Below are positions 50,321 through 58,589 of a stretch of 64,000 nucleotides of DNA, one piece after another. The notes under the pieces are model-generated. The model did no database searches. It was not told the origin of the DNA and worked only from the letters and a program-made list of their open reading frames with translations. The stretch comes from Actinomycetes bacterium. GTDB taxonomy: Bacteria > Actinomycetota > Actinomycetes > Propionibacteriales > Nocardioidaceae. Every line of letters starts with the position of its first letter. Position 1 is the stretch's first letter. Location: NCBI GenBank assembly GCA_023460975.1, contig JAEWOG010000057.1, positions 15,283 through 79,282 of the forward strand, in the 5' to 3' direction. The translations under genes and the position numbers were made by a program.

Positions 50321-50900
50321 CGTCTCGGAACATGCGCCGCATCACCAGGCGCGGCATCTTGCTGGCGGTGGCCGCCGTCGTGCCCACCACCTCGAACCCC
50401 GCCCGGTCGAACATGGTCTTCGTCCCGACGAAGGCCATCGTGAGGTCCATGCGCCCGTCCGGGTCGACCGGATGCGCCTCGACCCCCGGCGCACCTCGCT
50501 CCTGGGCGTACGCGACCGCGCCCTCGATCAGGTGACCGGTGACGCCGCGCTTGCGATGCCCGCCACGCACCACGACGCAGACGATGCTCCACACGTCCTG
50601 GTCGTCGACGGGGAGGATCAGCTTCGACCTCGACAGGCGAGTGTTCTCGGAGCGCGGCCCGATGCTGCACCAGCCGACCGGGACGCCGTCGGCGTACGTG
50701 ATCACCCCGGTCGTGCGTTGGGCCACCAGCGCCTGGGATGCCTCATGGCGCGTGGCTCCCAGCGCGTCGACCTCCTGGGCGGTGCATCGGTGGGAGAGGC
50801 ACCAGCAGTGCGTGCTTCGGCGGTTGGGATTGATGACGTCCGCGAAGTCGTCGAAGCGCTGCGGAGTGAGCGGGAGCGTCTCCCACACGATGTCGGCCAT
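50310..50900 (-). CDS. GNAT-family N-acetyltransferase
   Basis: A 196-residue acetyltransferase. The Cys-rich N-terminal stretch THCWCLSHRCTAQEVDAL precedes VGWCSIGPRSEN, and the acetyl-CoA loop is VVRGGHRKRGVTGHLIEGAV. This matches a GNAT subgroup with CWC near the N-terminus. The C-terminus has FVGTKTMFDRAGFEVV. ATG 50900 is clear. Substrate unknown. Confidence 0.87.
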   Translation of the reverse strand: MADIVWETLPLTPQRFDDFADVINPNRRSTHCWCLSHRCTAQEVDALGATRHEASQALVAQRTTGVITYADGVPVGWCSIGPRSENTRLSRSKLILPVDDQDVWSIVCVVVRGGHRKRGVTGHLIEGAVAYAQERGAPGVEAHPVDPDGRMDLTMAFVGTKTMFDRAGFEVVGTTAATASKMPRLVMRRMFRDVSR

Positions 50901-50940
50901 GCCTCAAGCCCACCACATCGGGCGGGGTCGAGAGGCCAAG

Positions 50941-51537
50941 TCAGCTGACGTACTCGAACTCAAGCTCGATGGTCGGGTCAACGCCGCGGATGATTCCGCT
51001 GTAGAACGCGGCCGCCTGATCTCTGAGCAGGTCGTGCTGGTCCGCCAGCAGTTCAGCCTTCACCTCATCACTGAGGATCTCGGTGATCATCTCCGCCTCG
51101 TCGACGTCACCCGTCACCGCGCTCAGGACGCCGTTGTCCTCGACGATCGACTCGTAGTGCGGGTCGTCATGGCCGATGAAGAGGAACTCGGGAATCGTGA
51201 TCACGTACGAGTCGGGGCCCGACTTCTCGATCGTGACGTCCTTGCCGTCGATGCCGAGCTTGGCGTCGTACTCGTACTGCAGGAACGTGGCCCGCGAGGT
51301 CCCGGGCACACTCCAGCCACCGATCTCGGAGGATTCCTCCCGCTTCGAGATCCCCTGGATGCCCATGCTGACCAGGACGACCTGCTCCTCACGGCTGATC
51401 GAACGCACGACCAACGAGTTGCGGCTCTCGGTCTTGGTGCCGAACGGGGAGTAGACACTCAACCCGACGAACGCCAAGCCCCCGAGGACCACTACGCCGA
51501 TCAGCAACGGGATCGCCTTCTTGGCCACCAACAACAC
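50941..51537 (-). CDS. DUF4230 domain-containing membrane-anchored protein
   Basis: A 198-residue protein with one N-terminal membrane segment (AIPLLIGVVVLGGLAFVGL) and an extracytoplasmic DUF4230 domain (NSLVVRSISREEQVVLVSMG, YEYDAKLGIDGKDVTIEK, YVITIPEFLFIGHDDPHY). The C-terminus is acidic. Function is unknown. GTG 51537 is used; a GTG three codons later is equally possible. Confidence 0.85.
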   Translation of the reverse strand: MLLVAKKAIPLLIGVVVLGGLAFVGLSVYSPFGTKTESRNSLVVRSISREEQVVLVSMGIQGISKREESSEIGGWSVPGTSRATFLQYEYDAKLGIDGKDVTIEKSGPDSYVITIPEFLFIGHDDPHYESIVEDNGVLSAVTGDVDEAEMITEILSDEVKAELLADQHDLLRDQAAAFYSGIIRGVDPTIELEFEYVS

Positions 51538-51705
51538 CTGATTCCCCGATCAATTTCGCTTCTGTGCGGGCCTACCCCTCGGCCGCCTCAGGACCGTAAC
51601 CGCAGTCCCGCCTGCGCGTACCCGGAACGGTGATCTGCGTCGCCCGTCGTGATCGATCGCACAGCCGAGGCAGATGAGTACGGCCCGGTGCTCTAGGTTC
51701 CTCTC

Positions 51706-52278
51706 ATGCTCCGACGCCTCGTCGCCCGCGCCCTCTTCCGCTTCGGCCCGTGGAAGTTGCGCACGGACCCTGCCCCGGACGGGCCCACCGTCTTCATCGG
51801 TGCACCGCACACGTCCAACTGGGACTTCATCCTGATGCTGGGGATCGCGTGGCGGCTCGGGCTGGACGTGCGCTGGATGGGCAAGCACACCCTGTTCGCG
51901 GGGTGGCGCGGGCCGATCATGACGGCGCTGGGAGGCATTCCGGTCGACCGGACCAACCCGCAGGGAATCGTCGAGGACGTCATCGCCCGTGTCCGGGAGG
52001 GCGAGGTGTTCGGGCTGGTCATCACCCCCGACGGGACCCGCAAGGGCCACACCCACTGGAAGTCCGGCTTCTACCGGATCGCCCGCGAAACCGGGCTGCC
52101 CGTCACCTTGGGGTACGTCGACCGCACCACCATGACCACCGGCCTCGGCCCGACGTTCAACCTCAGCGGCGACGTGGGGGCCGACATGGACCGCATCCGA
52201 GCGTTCTACGCCGACAAGTCAGGCGTACGGCCCGAGCACCGAGTCGAGCCTCGGCTTCGCGAGGAACTCGACACCTGA
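51706..52278 (+). CDS. PlsC-type 1-acylglycerol-3-phosphate acyltransferase-like protein
   Basis: A 190-residue acyltransferase. The H-x4-D catalytic motif is HTSNWD (about residue 35) in IGAPHTSNWDFILM. The substrate-binding region GGIPVDRTNPQGIVEDV and the third motif VITPDGTRKG follow. It is short and has no obvious membrane helix, like the small actinobacterial members. ATG 51706 is clear. The exact acceptor is unknown. Confidence 0.87.
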   Translation: MLRRLVARALFRFGPWKLRTDPAPDGPTVFIGAPHTSNWDFILMLGIAWRLGLDVRWMGKHTLFAGWRGPIMTALGGIPVDRTNPQGIVEDVIARVREGEVFGLVITPDGTRKGHTHWKSGFYRIARETGLPVTLGYVDRTTMTTGLGPTFNLSGDVGADMDRIRAFYADKSGVRPEHRVEPRLREELDT

Positions 52279-52292
52279 GGGATGCTGAACGG

Positions 52293-52733
52293 GTGGATGC
52301 CCTGCACGTGACCCCTGGCCCCGGGGCGCCACGCGGGCTCACCATCCCCGACGACGAGTTGACCGAGCAGTTCTCGCGGTCGTCGGGGCCGGGCGGTCAG
52401 GGCGTGAACACCACGGACTCCCGTGTCCAGCTCAGCCTGGATCTGGGCGCCACCACGGCCCTGAACGACACCCAGCGCGCGAGGGTGCTGGACCGGCTCG
52501 CCCCTCGCCTGGTGGGCACGGTGCTGACGGTCACCGCCGAGGAGCACCGTTCCCAGCGCCGCAACCGCGCTGCGGCCCGCGTACGGCTGGCCGAGCTGCT
52601 GCGCGAGGCGGTGGTTCCGCCGACCGTACGCCGCCCCACCAGGCCCACCGCTGGCTCCCGGAGGCGGCGTCTGGAAGCCAAGAGCCGACGCAGCGAGACC
52701 AAGCGCAACCGGCGGCGACCGCCCACCGAGTGA
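52293..52733 (+). CDS. arfB: ArfB-type alternative ribosome-rescue peptidyl hydrolase
   Basis: A 146-residue single-domain release-factor-like protein that rescues stalled ribosomes. The GGQ motif is in GPGGQGVNTTDSRV (about residue 33-46), followed by the basic C-terminal tail (RRRRLEAKSRRSETKRNRRR) that enters the empty mRNA channel. Length matches the family. GTG 52293 is chosen; a later GTG at 52308 would shorten it by five residues. It starts 14 bp after the acyltransferase stop. Confidence 0.92.
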   Translation: MDALHVTPGPGAPRGLTIPDDELTEQFSRSSGPGGQGVNTTDSRVQLSLDLGATTALNDTQRARVLDRLAPRLVGTVLTVTAEEHRSQRRNRAAARVRLAELLREAVVPPTVRRPTRPTAGSRRRRLEAKSRRSETKRNRRRPPTE

Positions 52734-52825
52734 GCCGCGGTGACGTGATGTCGGCGTCGGCAGACGCGGGTGGTTCTCGACCACTACGCTGGCGCCACGA
52801 TTCGAGTCCTGCCCGAGGAGACGTC

Positions 52826-53230
52826 ATGCGCACGCTCGGCAACATCCTGTGGTTCGTGCTCGCCGGCCTGTGGCTGGCGATCGGCTACGTCGTGGCCGGC
52901 ATCCTGGCCTTCGTGCTGATCGTGACGATCCCGTTCGGGATCGCGTCCTTCCGCCTGGCCAGCTTCGTCGTCTGGCCGTTCGGGCGGACCACCGTGTGGC
53001 GCCGCGACGCGGGCGTGATGTCGATGATCGGCAATGTGGTGTGGGTGATCGTCTTCGGTTGGGAGTTGGCCCTCATGCACCTGATCACGGGGCTGCTGCT
53101 GATGGTCACAATCATCGGCATCCCGCTGGGCATCGCGTGCTGGAAGATGATTCCGCTGTCCCTGCTGCCGCTCGGGCGCGAGATCGTTCCGGTCAGCTCG
53201 GCGCACGACCCGTACGGGTTGCCTGCCTGA
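52826..53230 (+). CDS. YccF-domain membrane protein
   Basis: A 134-residue protein with four hydrophobic segments arranged as two YccF repeats: LGNILWFVLAGLWLAIGYVV, TIPFGIASFRLASFVVWPFG, then IGNVVWVIVFGWELALMHLI and IIGIPLGIACWKMIPLSLLP. The internal duplication is easy to see. Function is unknown. GAGGAG 6 nt before ATG 52826 supports the start. Confidence 0.93.
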   Translation: MRTLGNILWFVLAGLWLAIGYVVAGILAFVLIVTIPFGIASFRLASFVVWPFGRTTVWRRDAGVMSMIGNVVWVIVFGWELALMHLITGLLLMVTIIGIPLGIACWKMIPLSLLPLGREIVPVSSAHDPYGLPA

Positions 53231-53242
53231 GCGGTTCGACGC

Positions 53243-53773
53243 TCAGCCCAGGCCTGCCTGGAGTGAGCGGATGGTCGTGCCGAGGATGCCTTGGGTGAGC
53301 AGCCCGGGGCCGAGCGGGCCAGAGGCGTCGGCGCCGAGCGCCGGCAGGCGCCCCAAGACGTCCCGTTCGGTGTCGCTGAGCTGCTCGAGCTGCCAGGTGA
53401 TCTCCGCCGTCACGGCGTCCGGGTCTCCCGGGTGCGCGAGCGAGATCGCCTTGGTCGCGTACGCCGCCGCGCCGAGGGCGTGCGCGCCCATGTGCGCCAC
53501 GGCCGACGCCTGGGCAACCGACCGCGCCGCGGCGGCACCTGCGGGTGTCGTGGCGGAACCCGCAGCCTTCACGGCGACCATCCGCAGGGCGATCTCCTCG
53601 CGGGCACTGGAGGCTCCGGCAGCGTACGCCTGGGTCCGGGCGAGGGCGTCGGCGATCAGGCGCACGGACTCAGCGTCGGCCTCGTACAGCCCCACCACCC
53701 GGTGCGCGCACGCGGCGGCCCACCGGGCCACGCACCGACGTTCGGGGTCGCTGAGGGTCTGAGAGGAGGCCAT
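53243..53773 (-). CDS. Imm-5-like putative immunity protein
   Basis: A 176-residue, mostly helical and Ala-rich protein. MASSQTLSDPERRCVARWAA and CAHRVVGLYEADAESVRLIA resemble the Imm-5-like family of predicted immunity proteins to polymorphic toxins. No cognate toxin is next to it; the neighbours are YccF (convergent) and a TOPRIM protein. The family call is moderate and the immunity role is a prediction. Confidence 0.65.
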   Translation of the reverse strand: MASSQTLSDPERRCVARWAAACAHRVVGLYEADAESVRLIADALARTQAYAAGASSAREEIALRMVAVKAAGSATTPAGAAAARSVAQASAVAHMGAHALGAAAYATKAISLAHPGDPDAVTAEITWQLEQLSDTERDVLGRLPALGADASGPLGPGLLTQGILGTTIRSLQAGLG

Positions 53774-53824
53774 CGGGCCAGCGTGCCAGACCCGGTCGTA
53801 CGGACGCGGGCGGCCGTGTGTGCC

Positions 53825-54367
53825 TCAGGCGCTCCAGATCCAGTTGAGCAGGCCCTCCAGCGGCTCCGGGACCGACTCGAAGGCCACGGCCTCGCCCATG
53901 AGCGTGGCGAACTTGGCCTTCCGGGCGCCGTTCGCGCCGATGTAGCGGCGCAGCTGCTCGCTCGGCTCGTGATCGCGATACTTCGGTTGGTCCTGGAAGT
54001 TGCGGAACGTCGACAGTTCGCCGGCCGCATCCAGCAGGGGCATCATGTCGGCGACACCGATGGCGCGGACGAGCTCCAACTCGAGGTCGGGGCGGCAGGC
54101 AAAGAAGCCCTGCCGGGTCAGGTCCTCCCCCTGCTGCCGGTTGAGGGCGTCCGCGACGAAGCGCTCCTCCTTCTCGTCGTAGAGGCCGCCGACGCGGTGT
54201 CCGCTGGCGGCTGCCTCCGCGATGGCCCGGCCGAAGTTTCCGGCGCCACCGATGGAGGTGACGGTGATCTGCTCGACCTCGAGGTCGACTCCGAAACGAG
54301 GGGCGAGCGCCACGACAGCGGCGCGGTCGGAAGCGCCTTCGACGAGGATGGTGATGGGCTTGGGCAC
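53825..54367 (-). CDS. Stand-alone TOPRIM-domain protein (OLD-type)
   Basis: A 180-residue protein whose first 80 residues form a TOPRIM fold: ITILVEGASDRAAVVALA with the Glu, TVTSIGGAGNFG, and VGGLYDEKEERFVADAL in place of the usual DxD strand. The C-terminal part (PLLDAAGELSTFRNFQDQPK) is helical. TOPRIM domains of OLD nucleases have this form, but the ATPase half is absent. GTG 54367 (MPKPITILVEGASD) is preferred. A nucleic-acid role is plausible; activity is not proven. Confidence 0.75.
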   Translation of the reverse strand: MPKPITILVEGASDRAAVVALAPRFGVDLEVEQITVTSIGGAGNFGRAIAEAAASGHRVGGLYDEKEERFVADALNRQQGEDLTRQGFFACRPDLELELVRAIGVADMMPLLDAAGELSTFRNFQDQPKYRDHEPSEQLRRYIGANGARKAKFATLMGEAVAFESVPEPLEGLLNWIWSA

Positions 54368-54534
54368 GTCAGGATTCTCACCCACCTGACGACGCGGCTC
54401 TCCCCCGCCCCGGTGGGGCGCCACAGGTGAGGGCGTGCGGCGGGCCGGGCGGCGTGAGTACGCCGCTCAGCTCAGGCGACACTCACCGGAAGGACTGCTG
54501 CACGGATAGGCGTCAGCCTGACATAGCCCACTTC

Positions 54535-54551
54535 GCCGCGTCGGACGCGGC
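54535..54551. terminator. Short perfect hairpin downstream of mazF
   Basis: GCCGCGTCGGACGCGGC has 8-bp arms around a single G and lies 4 bp past the MazF stop on the minus strand. It is a possible terminator. Nothing else is seen in 54425-54534. Confidence 0.4.
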
Positions 54552-54554
54552 ACC

Positions 54555-54869
54555 CTATTCGAGGAGGGGGATCTCGAGGTCGTACGCCAGGACCACGGCT
54601 CGTGCGAGTTGCGCTTCCTGTTCAGCGTGAAGGTGTCCGACGGTGCGGCCCAGCGTGTCCACCGGCACGGTGAGGACGTTGTCGAGGGAGACCACGCAGT
54701 CGCTGTCCAGTCCGTTCTCGGGCCCGAGTCGGACCTCGCTCGAGAGGCCCTTGATCGTGGTGGTGATCGGGGCCACTGTCACCTTGGTCATCGCACCCCG
54801 AGCGGCATCACGGGTCAAGATGAGAACCGGTCGCGTCTTGTCCAGGTGGACCAGGCAGATCTCCCGCAC
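54555..54869 (-). CDS. MazF/PemK-type toxin
   Basis: A 104-residue type II toxin-antitoxin ribonuclease. The N-terminus EICLVHLDKTRPVLILTRD, the AMTKVTVAPITTTIKGLSSE strand pair and CVVSLDNVLTVP are characteristic of MazF. It would cleave mRNA at short motifs. GTG 54869 begins 4 bp after the antitoxin stop, so the antitoxin is made first. No mobile element is adjacent. Confidence 0.93.
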   Translation of the reverse strand: MREICLVHLDKTRPVLILTRDAARGAMTKVTVAPITTTIKGLSSEVRLGPENGLDSDCVVSLDNVLTVPVDTLGRTVGHLHAEQEAQLARAVVLAYDLEIPLLE

Positions 54870-54873
54870 CCGA

Positions 54874-55107
54874 TCAGCCCTCGACGGTCGCCCGGGTGGC
54901 GGTCCACGCCACTAGGTCGTCGAGGTCATCCGCAGCGCCGTGGGTTCGCAGGATCTGCGCGTCTTGCTCAGCGGCGAGTCGTCGCATCTCTCGTTCCACT
55001 GCGGACGCCACGAGCGCGGCCCTACTCGAGACCTTGCCGGTCGCGACGCTGTGATCGAGGAAGGCCACCATTTCATCGGGCAAGCGGACCGCGATCTGAG
55101 TGCTCAT
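54874..55107 (-). CDS. Ribbon-helix-helix antitoxin partner of MazF
   Basis: A 77-residue protein beginning MSTQIAVRLPDEMVAFLDHS, a classic RHH DNA-binding strand and helix, followed by an acidic tail (AADDLDDLVAWTATR) suited to neutralise the toxin. It should also autorepress the pair. ATG 55107 is chosen; the open frame extends further upstream but lacks conserved character. It is directly upstream of the MazF gene. Confidence 0.88.
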   Translation of the reverse strand: MSTQIAVRLPDEMVAFLDHSVATGKVSSRAALVASAVEREMRRLAAEQDAQILRTHGAADDLDDLVAWTATRATVEG

Positions 55108-55277
55108 GCGATCCAGCCTACACAGCGAATCCCATATCGGGATGCCCGTTGTGGGGCGGCCGGACGGTGGCTCTTGTCGCGCTGACCGGTATGGAGCGGG
55201 CCAATCCTGCGTCACAACGCAGCGAGTGTCGTCGCCGTTCCGTCGATGCGCAGGTCGTTCCGGCATAGGGTCTGCAC

Positions 55278-55571
55278 GTGATCGTCGAGGGCGTGGATCC
55301 CAGGGACATCGGGTGGGAAGTCGATCAGCCCGTCTACCGCGTCTACTTCTGGCATCACCCGGCAGCACCGGCAGGCGTCGTACAGGAACAGTCGATGCGG
55401 CACTGCGAGGAGCACCGGTTGACTGGCGCTACCGGCGTGGACGAGGTGGTCGCCTGGGCTCGCGGCACAGTCGGGCCTGATCGGACTTTCGTGCTCTATG
55501 CGGAGTGCGACGACCGTGACGGCAAGGGACTCCTGCGCCTGTGGGGTACGGATCCCAGCCACGGCACGTAG
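55278..55571 (+). CDS. Small conserved hypothetical protein
   Basis: A 97-residue protein reading MIVEGVDPRDIGWEVDQPVY, then RVYFWHHPAAPAG and VDEVVAWARGTVGPDRTFVL. It is of a type common in actinobacteria, with no known function. No membrane segment is present. GTG 55278 is the start. It is divergent from the antitoxin gene, whose start lies 170 bp away. Confidence 0.75.
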   Translation: MIVEGVDPRDIGWEVDQPVYRVYFWHHPAAPAGVVQEQSMRHCEEHRLTGATGVDEVVAWARGTVGPDRTFVLYAECDDRDGKGLLRLWGTDPSHGT

Positions 55572-55664
55572 CCGTCGGACTCCCAGACTTCACTCTCATG
55601 GCGCTGCGCTCCGCCGCGCGTTGAAGCAGGACCCGGGCGCCCGCTGGCCACGTACCCACTGACC

Positions 55665-56630
55665 TCAGATCCAGGTGGCGGCCTCGGCGGTGCTGGAGCC
55701 GTACGGCCCGTCGCCGATCGCCTCATCGATGGCGACAAGGTCGTCCACGCCCAGGACGAGCTCAGCGGCCTCGAGGTTCTCCGCGACCCTGTCCGGGTTG
55801 CGGCTGCCGGGGATGGGCACGACGTGCTCGCCACGGCTCAGCAGCCACGCCAGCGCAAGCTGTGCCAGGGTCGCCCCCTTGGATTCCGCGACGGCACTCA
55901 GGCGGCGGACGATGGCGTGGTTGCGGTCAAAGTTCTCCGGGGCCCACCACTGCAGCATGCCGGTGGCGCGCGCGTCGCTTCGGTCGTACGACTCGGCGGG
56001 CCCCACCCCGCCCGCGAGGAAGCCGCGGGCCAGCGGCGAGTAGGGGACGAATCCGATGCCGAGTTCATCGAGAGCAGGGAGGACCGATTCGACCTCCCGC
56101 GCGAACAAGGAGTACTCGGTCTGCAGCACCGAAACCGGCATCACGTCGTGCGCTCTCCGAATGGTCTGAGGTCCGGCCTCACAGAGCCCGAAATATCTGA
56201 CCTTCCCCGCGTCGACGAACTCCTTCACGGCACCGGCGACGTCCTCGATCGGGACCTCGGGATCCACGCGGTGCTGGTAGACGACATCCAGGTGATCAAC
56301 GCCCAGGTGACGCAGGCTGTTGTCGATCACCTCGCGGACGTGATCGGGGCGCGAGTTGCGGCCGAACTCCGGCGTGAAGCCAAACTTCGAGGCGATGACC
56401 ACGTCATCGCGGAACCCCTTGACCGCCCGACCGAGGAACCTCTCCCCCTCGCCCCAGCCGTACATCTCCGCGGTGTCAAAGAACGTGACACCCAGGTCGT
56501 AGGCACGGCGCACAGCATCGGCCGCGACGTCACTGTCGCCCGGCCCGTAGAACGATGTGACGCCCATGGCTCCGTAGCCGAGAGCGGAAACGGTCAGGCC
56601 CTGCTGACCAAGGGTGCGCTGCTGCATCAT
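55665..56630 (-). CDS. Aldo/keto reductase
   Basis: A 321-residue NADPH-dependent TIM-barrel oxidoreductase. Catalytic residues are visible as Asp/Tyr in FFDTAEMYGWGEGE (about residue 51-64), Lys in VIASKFGF and His in VYQHRVDP. The C-terminal cofactor region is PIPGSRNPDRVAENLEAAEL. Substrate unknown. It is divergent from a TetR-family gene with a palindrome in between, so it is probably that regulator's target. Confidence 0.93.
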   Translation of the reverse strand: MMQQRTLGQQGLTVSALGYGAMGVTSFYGPGDSDVAADAVRRAYDLGVTFFDTAEMYGWGEGERFLGRAVKGFRDDVVIASKFGFTPEFGRNSRPDHVREVIDNSLRHLGVDHLDVVYQHRVDPEVPIEDVAGAVKEFVDAGKVRYFGLCEAGPQTIRRAHDVMPVSVLQTEYSLFAREVESVLPALDELGIGFVPYSPLARGFLAGGVGPAESYDRSDARATGMLQWWAPENFDRNHAIVRRLSAVAESKGATLAQLALAWLLSRGEHVVPIPGSRNPDRVAENLEAAELVLGVDDLVAIDEAIGDGPYGSSTAEAATWI

Positions 56631-56660
56631 GCCTCCTAGGACTTCAGTCCATGCTCATTG

Positions 56661-56675
56661 TGGCAGTGACTGCCA
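56661..56675. promoter_or_regulatory. 15-bp palindrome, candidate TetR operator
   Basis: TGGCAGTGACTGCCA has perfect 7-bp arms around one G. It lies between the divergent aldo/keto reductase (start 56630) and TetR (start 56689) genes, 13 bp from the latter start. Autoregulation together with control of the reductase is likely. Confidence 0.7.
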
Positions 56676-56688
56676 GTTTCGTCCAGCT

Positions 56689-57303
56689 ATGCTTCCTGCT
56701 GTGCCCGACACCTCTGGTCCCCCACAGCCAACGCTGCGCGAACGTACGCGCGAGGCCGTACGGGACGAGGTGCGCCGCCACGCGATCGAGCTGTTCACCG
56801 AGCGCGGCTTCGACGCCACCCGTACGGACGACATCGCCGCGGCCGTCGGCATCTCGCCCCGCAGCTTCTTCCGCTACTTCGCCACGAAGGAAGACGTCCT
56901 CGTCGGCGGCTCCATCGCATTCGGCAGCCACGTACGGGCAGCGCTGGAGGCGCGACCGGCACACGAACCCGTGTGGACCTCCCTGCGCCGGGCACTGGAC
57001 CCGCTCGTCACCGCGATGGCCGACGAGCGGCGCCAAAGCCTGGAGACGATGACGATCATCATGAGTGCGGGCTCATTGCGCGCGCACCACTTCGAGAAGC
57101 ACCTCGCATGGGAACGCGAACTCGTGCCGGTGGTCGAGCAGCGCCTGGAGCCCGCGCACGACAAGAGACTGCGGGCCCAGACCCTCACGCACACCGCGCT
57201 GGCCTGTCTCGACGTTGCCCTCGCCGCGTGGGTCGAGTCCGCCGACTCCGTACGTCTCAGCGATCTTCTGGACGGAGTCTTCGCGCAGGTCAGCGACCTC
57301 TGA
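56689..57303 (+). CDS. TetR/AcrR-family transcriptional regulator
   Basis: A 204-residue repressor. The N-terminal helix-turn-helix is RHAIELFTERGFDATRTDDI followed by AAAVGISPRSFFRYFATKED (residues about 27-66). The C-terminal domain (VTAMADERRQSLETMTIIMS, HTALACLDVALAAWV) would bind the ligand and dimerise. ATG 56689 or GTG 56701 may be the start. A small AAGGTTG/CAACCTT hairpin follows the stop. Confidence 0.92.
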   Translation: MLPAVPDTSGPPQPTLRERTREAVRDEVRRHAIELFTERGFDATRTDDIAAAVGISPRSFFRYFATKEDVLVGGSIAFGSHVRAALEARPAHEPVWTSLRRALDPLVTAMADERRQSLETMTIIMSAGSLRAHHFEKHLAWERELVPVVEQRLEPAHDKRLRAQTLTHTALACLDVALAAWVESADSVRLSDLLDGVFAQVSDL

Positions 57304-57323
57304 CCGACGTCGCCTTCCTATCC

Positions 57324-57343
57324 AAGGTTGAGCCCACAACCTT
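57324..57343 (+). terminator. Weak hairpin after the TetR gene
   Basis: AAGGTTG and CAACCTT form a 7-bp stem with a 6-nt loop 21 bp past the stop, followed by TATC. It is the only structured element near the gene's 3' end. Confidence 0.45.
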
Positions 57344-57757
57344 TATCAAGAGCCGTGTTCGCCCATGTTTCGCCGAGTCCCGCGCGCGAGCGTGCCGTGC
57401 AGCCATCACGTGGACCTTGAACGACAGGTGGCCTGGGCTCTATCAATCGCCCGGGGTCGGGCAGACCTGTCCCAGATCGTGCAGCAGTCCCACGGCCGAG
57501 CACCCAGAACTGCCTGAAACCCGCACAGAACGGGCCAAAACCATCCGGAGTACGCCTCCAACGTCACATCAGGGCGCAAACCGTCAGACGTTGAAGCGGA
57601 ACGAAAGACGGGTTTCGCGACTGCTGTTGGGCACCGATGAAATCGGGTGAACAATGCGCCCTGACCTGCGGAAACGTTCGCGCGGCAACGTTGGACGTCG
57701 TCGGCGACCATCGGCCTCGACCGGACTTCTTGCGGACTATTTGCGGACCGCTGGCCC
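57344..57757. other. Gene-poor spacer at the edge of the defence island
   Basis: About 410 bp without a convincing coding frame, RNA gene or long repeat. Base composition is visibly less GC-rich than in the flanking core genes (for example around 57500-57620). No attachment-site duplication or tRNA end could be recognised by eye. It separates the TetR gene from the island genes and may be old recombination debris. Confidence 0.5.
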
Positions 57758-58537
57758 TCAGTCATCGCCGTCCAGGTCGAGGATCTCGTTGGCGACCTCG
57801 GACGGGAAGAGCGTCGACCAGATGATCTCGCCCGAGCCAGGGTCCATCTCGGCCAGGGGCGACGGTTCGGGCTGCCAGTCTTCTGGCGCAACTCCAGGAA
57901 CGCAGTCGAGGAGCAGCGCGAACATCTGCGGGTCCGGCACTCCCTCGGCAATGATCGCGAGGTAGGCCTCGTGCCCGTTCTCTGCCCGGACGAGGGCCTT
58001 GATCCGATGGTTTCGGAACTCGGCGATGGCGAGGTTGCCACTCTTCAGCGACATCGCGACGAGCCGGATGACCATGTTCTTCATCTCGCGCCGCCACGCG
58101 ACGGCCTGTTCTGCAGCGAGGCGCTTCCAGTCCCACTCAGCCGGGAGCAGGAGATCCGAGGAGATGGTCTTCCCTCTCGTGCATTCTCGCTGCAGCGTGG
58201 CGTAGAAGTCGCGCTGGGGGCTGTCCGCTTGACGCCGGCCAGCTGCGCCGATCCACCAGGCCCCTCGGCTCGGTCGCCCCCATTCCGGGAGATCAGCTCC
58301 GCGGAGTTCGGTCACGGCAGCGCGATGGTCGCCGGTCTTGACCTTGAACCAGACGCGGTCGGTGAGCGCGACAACGCGCTCCGCTCCGCCTGCGTCCCGC
58401 TGTTCAGGGACCGCCTGGGCGCTGGCAACGACGGGCTGGTCGATCTCTTCGAGGCGAATGCCGAGGTCCGGCAGTTCAACCCCAAGATCACCGAGGCAGC
58501 GCTTCGTTGGGCGCACGCCGACCGATTCCGAGAGCAT
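57758..58537 (-). CDS. Hypothetical protein of the restriction-system neighbourhood
   Basis: A 259-residue protein with RVWFKVKTGDHRAAVTELRG near residue 60, a Trp/Arg-rich strand (GAWWIGAAGRRQADSPQRDF) and a helical middle (WKRLAAEQAVAWRREMKNMV). The acidic C-terminus ends LDLDGDD. No known domain is recognised. The start is uncertain: ATG 58537 lacks a Shine-Dalgarno sequence and the first 55 residues look less conserved in style than the rest. Its position beside hsdR suggests an accessory or neighbouring defence gene, which is inference only. Confidence 0.6.
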   Translation of the reverse strand: MLSESVGVRPTKRCLGDLGVELPDLGIRLEEIDQPVVASAQAVPEQRDAGGAERVVALTDRVWFKVKTGDHRAAVTELRGADLPEWGRPSRGAWWIGAAGRRQADSPQRDFYATLQRECTRGKTISSDLLLPAEWDWKRLAAEQAVAWRREMKNMVIRLVAMSLKSGNLAIAEFRNHRIKALVRAENGHEAYLAIIAEGVPDPQMFALLLDCVPGVAPEDWQPEPSPLAEMDPGSGEIIWSTLFPSEVANEILDLDGDD

Positions 58538-58589
58538 GTGGCGAATCTAGCGGCCATGTCCGACAGCCCCGCGGGATGCGATACGTCGG

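Noticed and set aside
57344..57757. Degraded integrase or att site at the island edge
   Set aside because: No coding remnants or direct repeats flanking the island could be recognised within the window.
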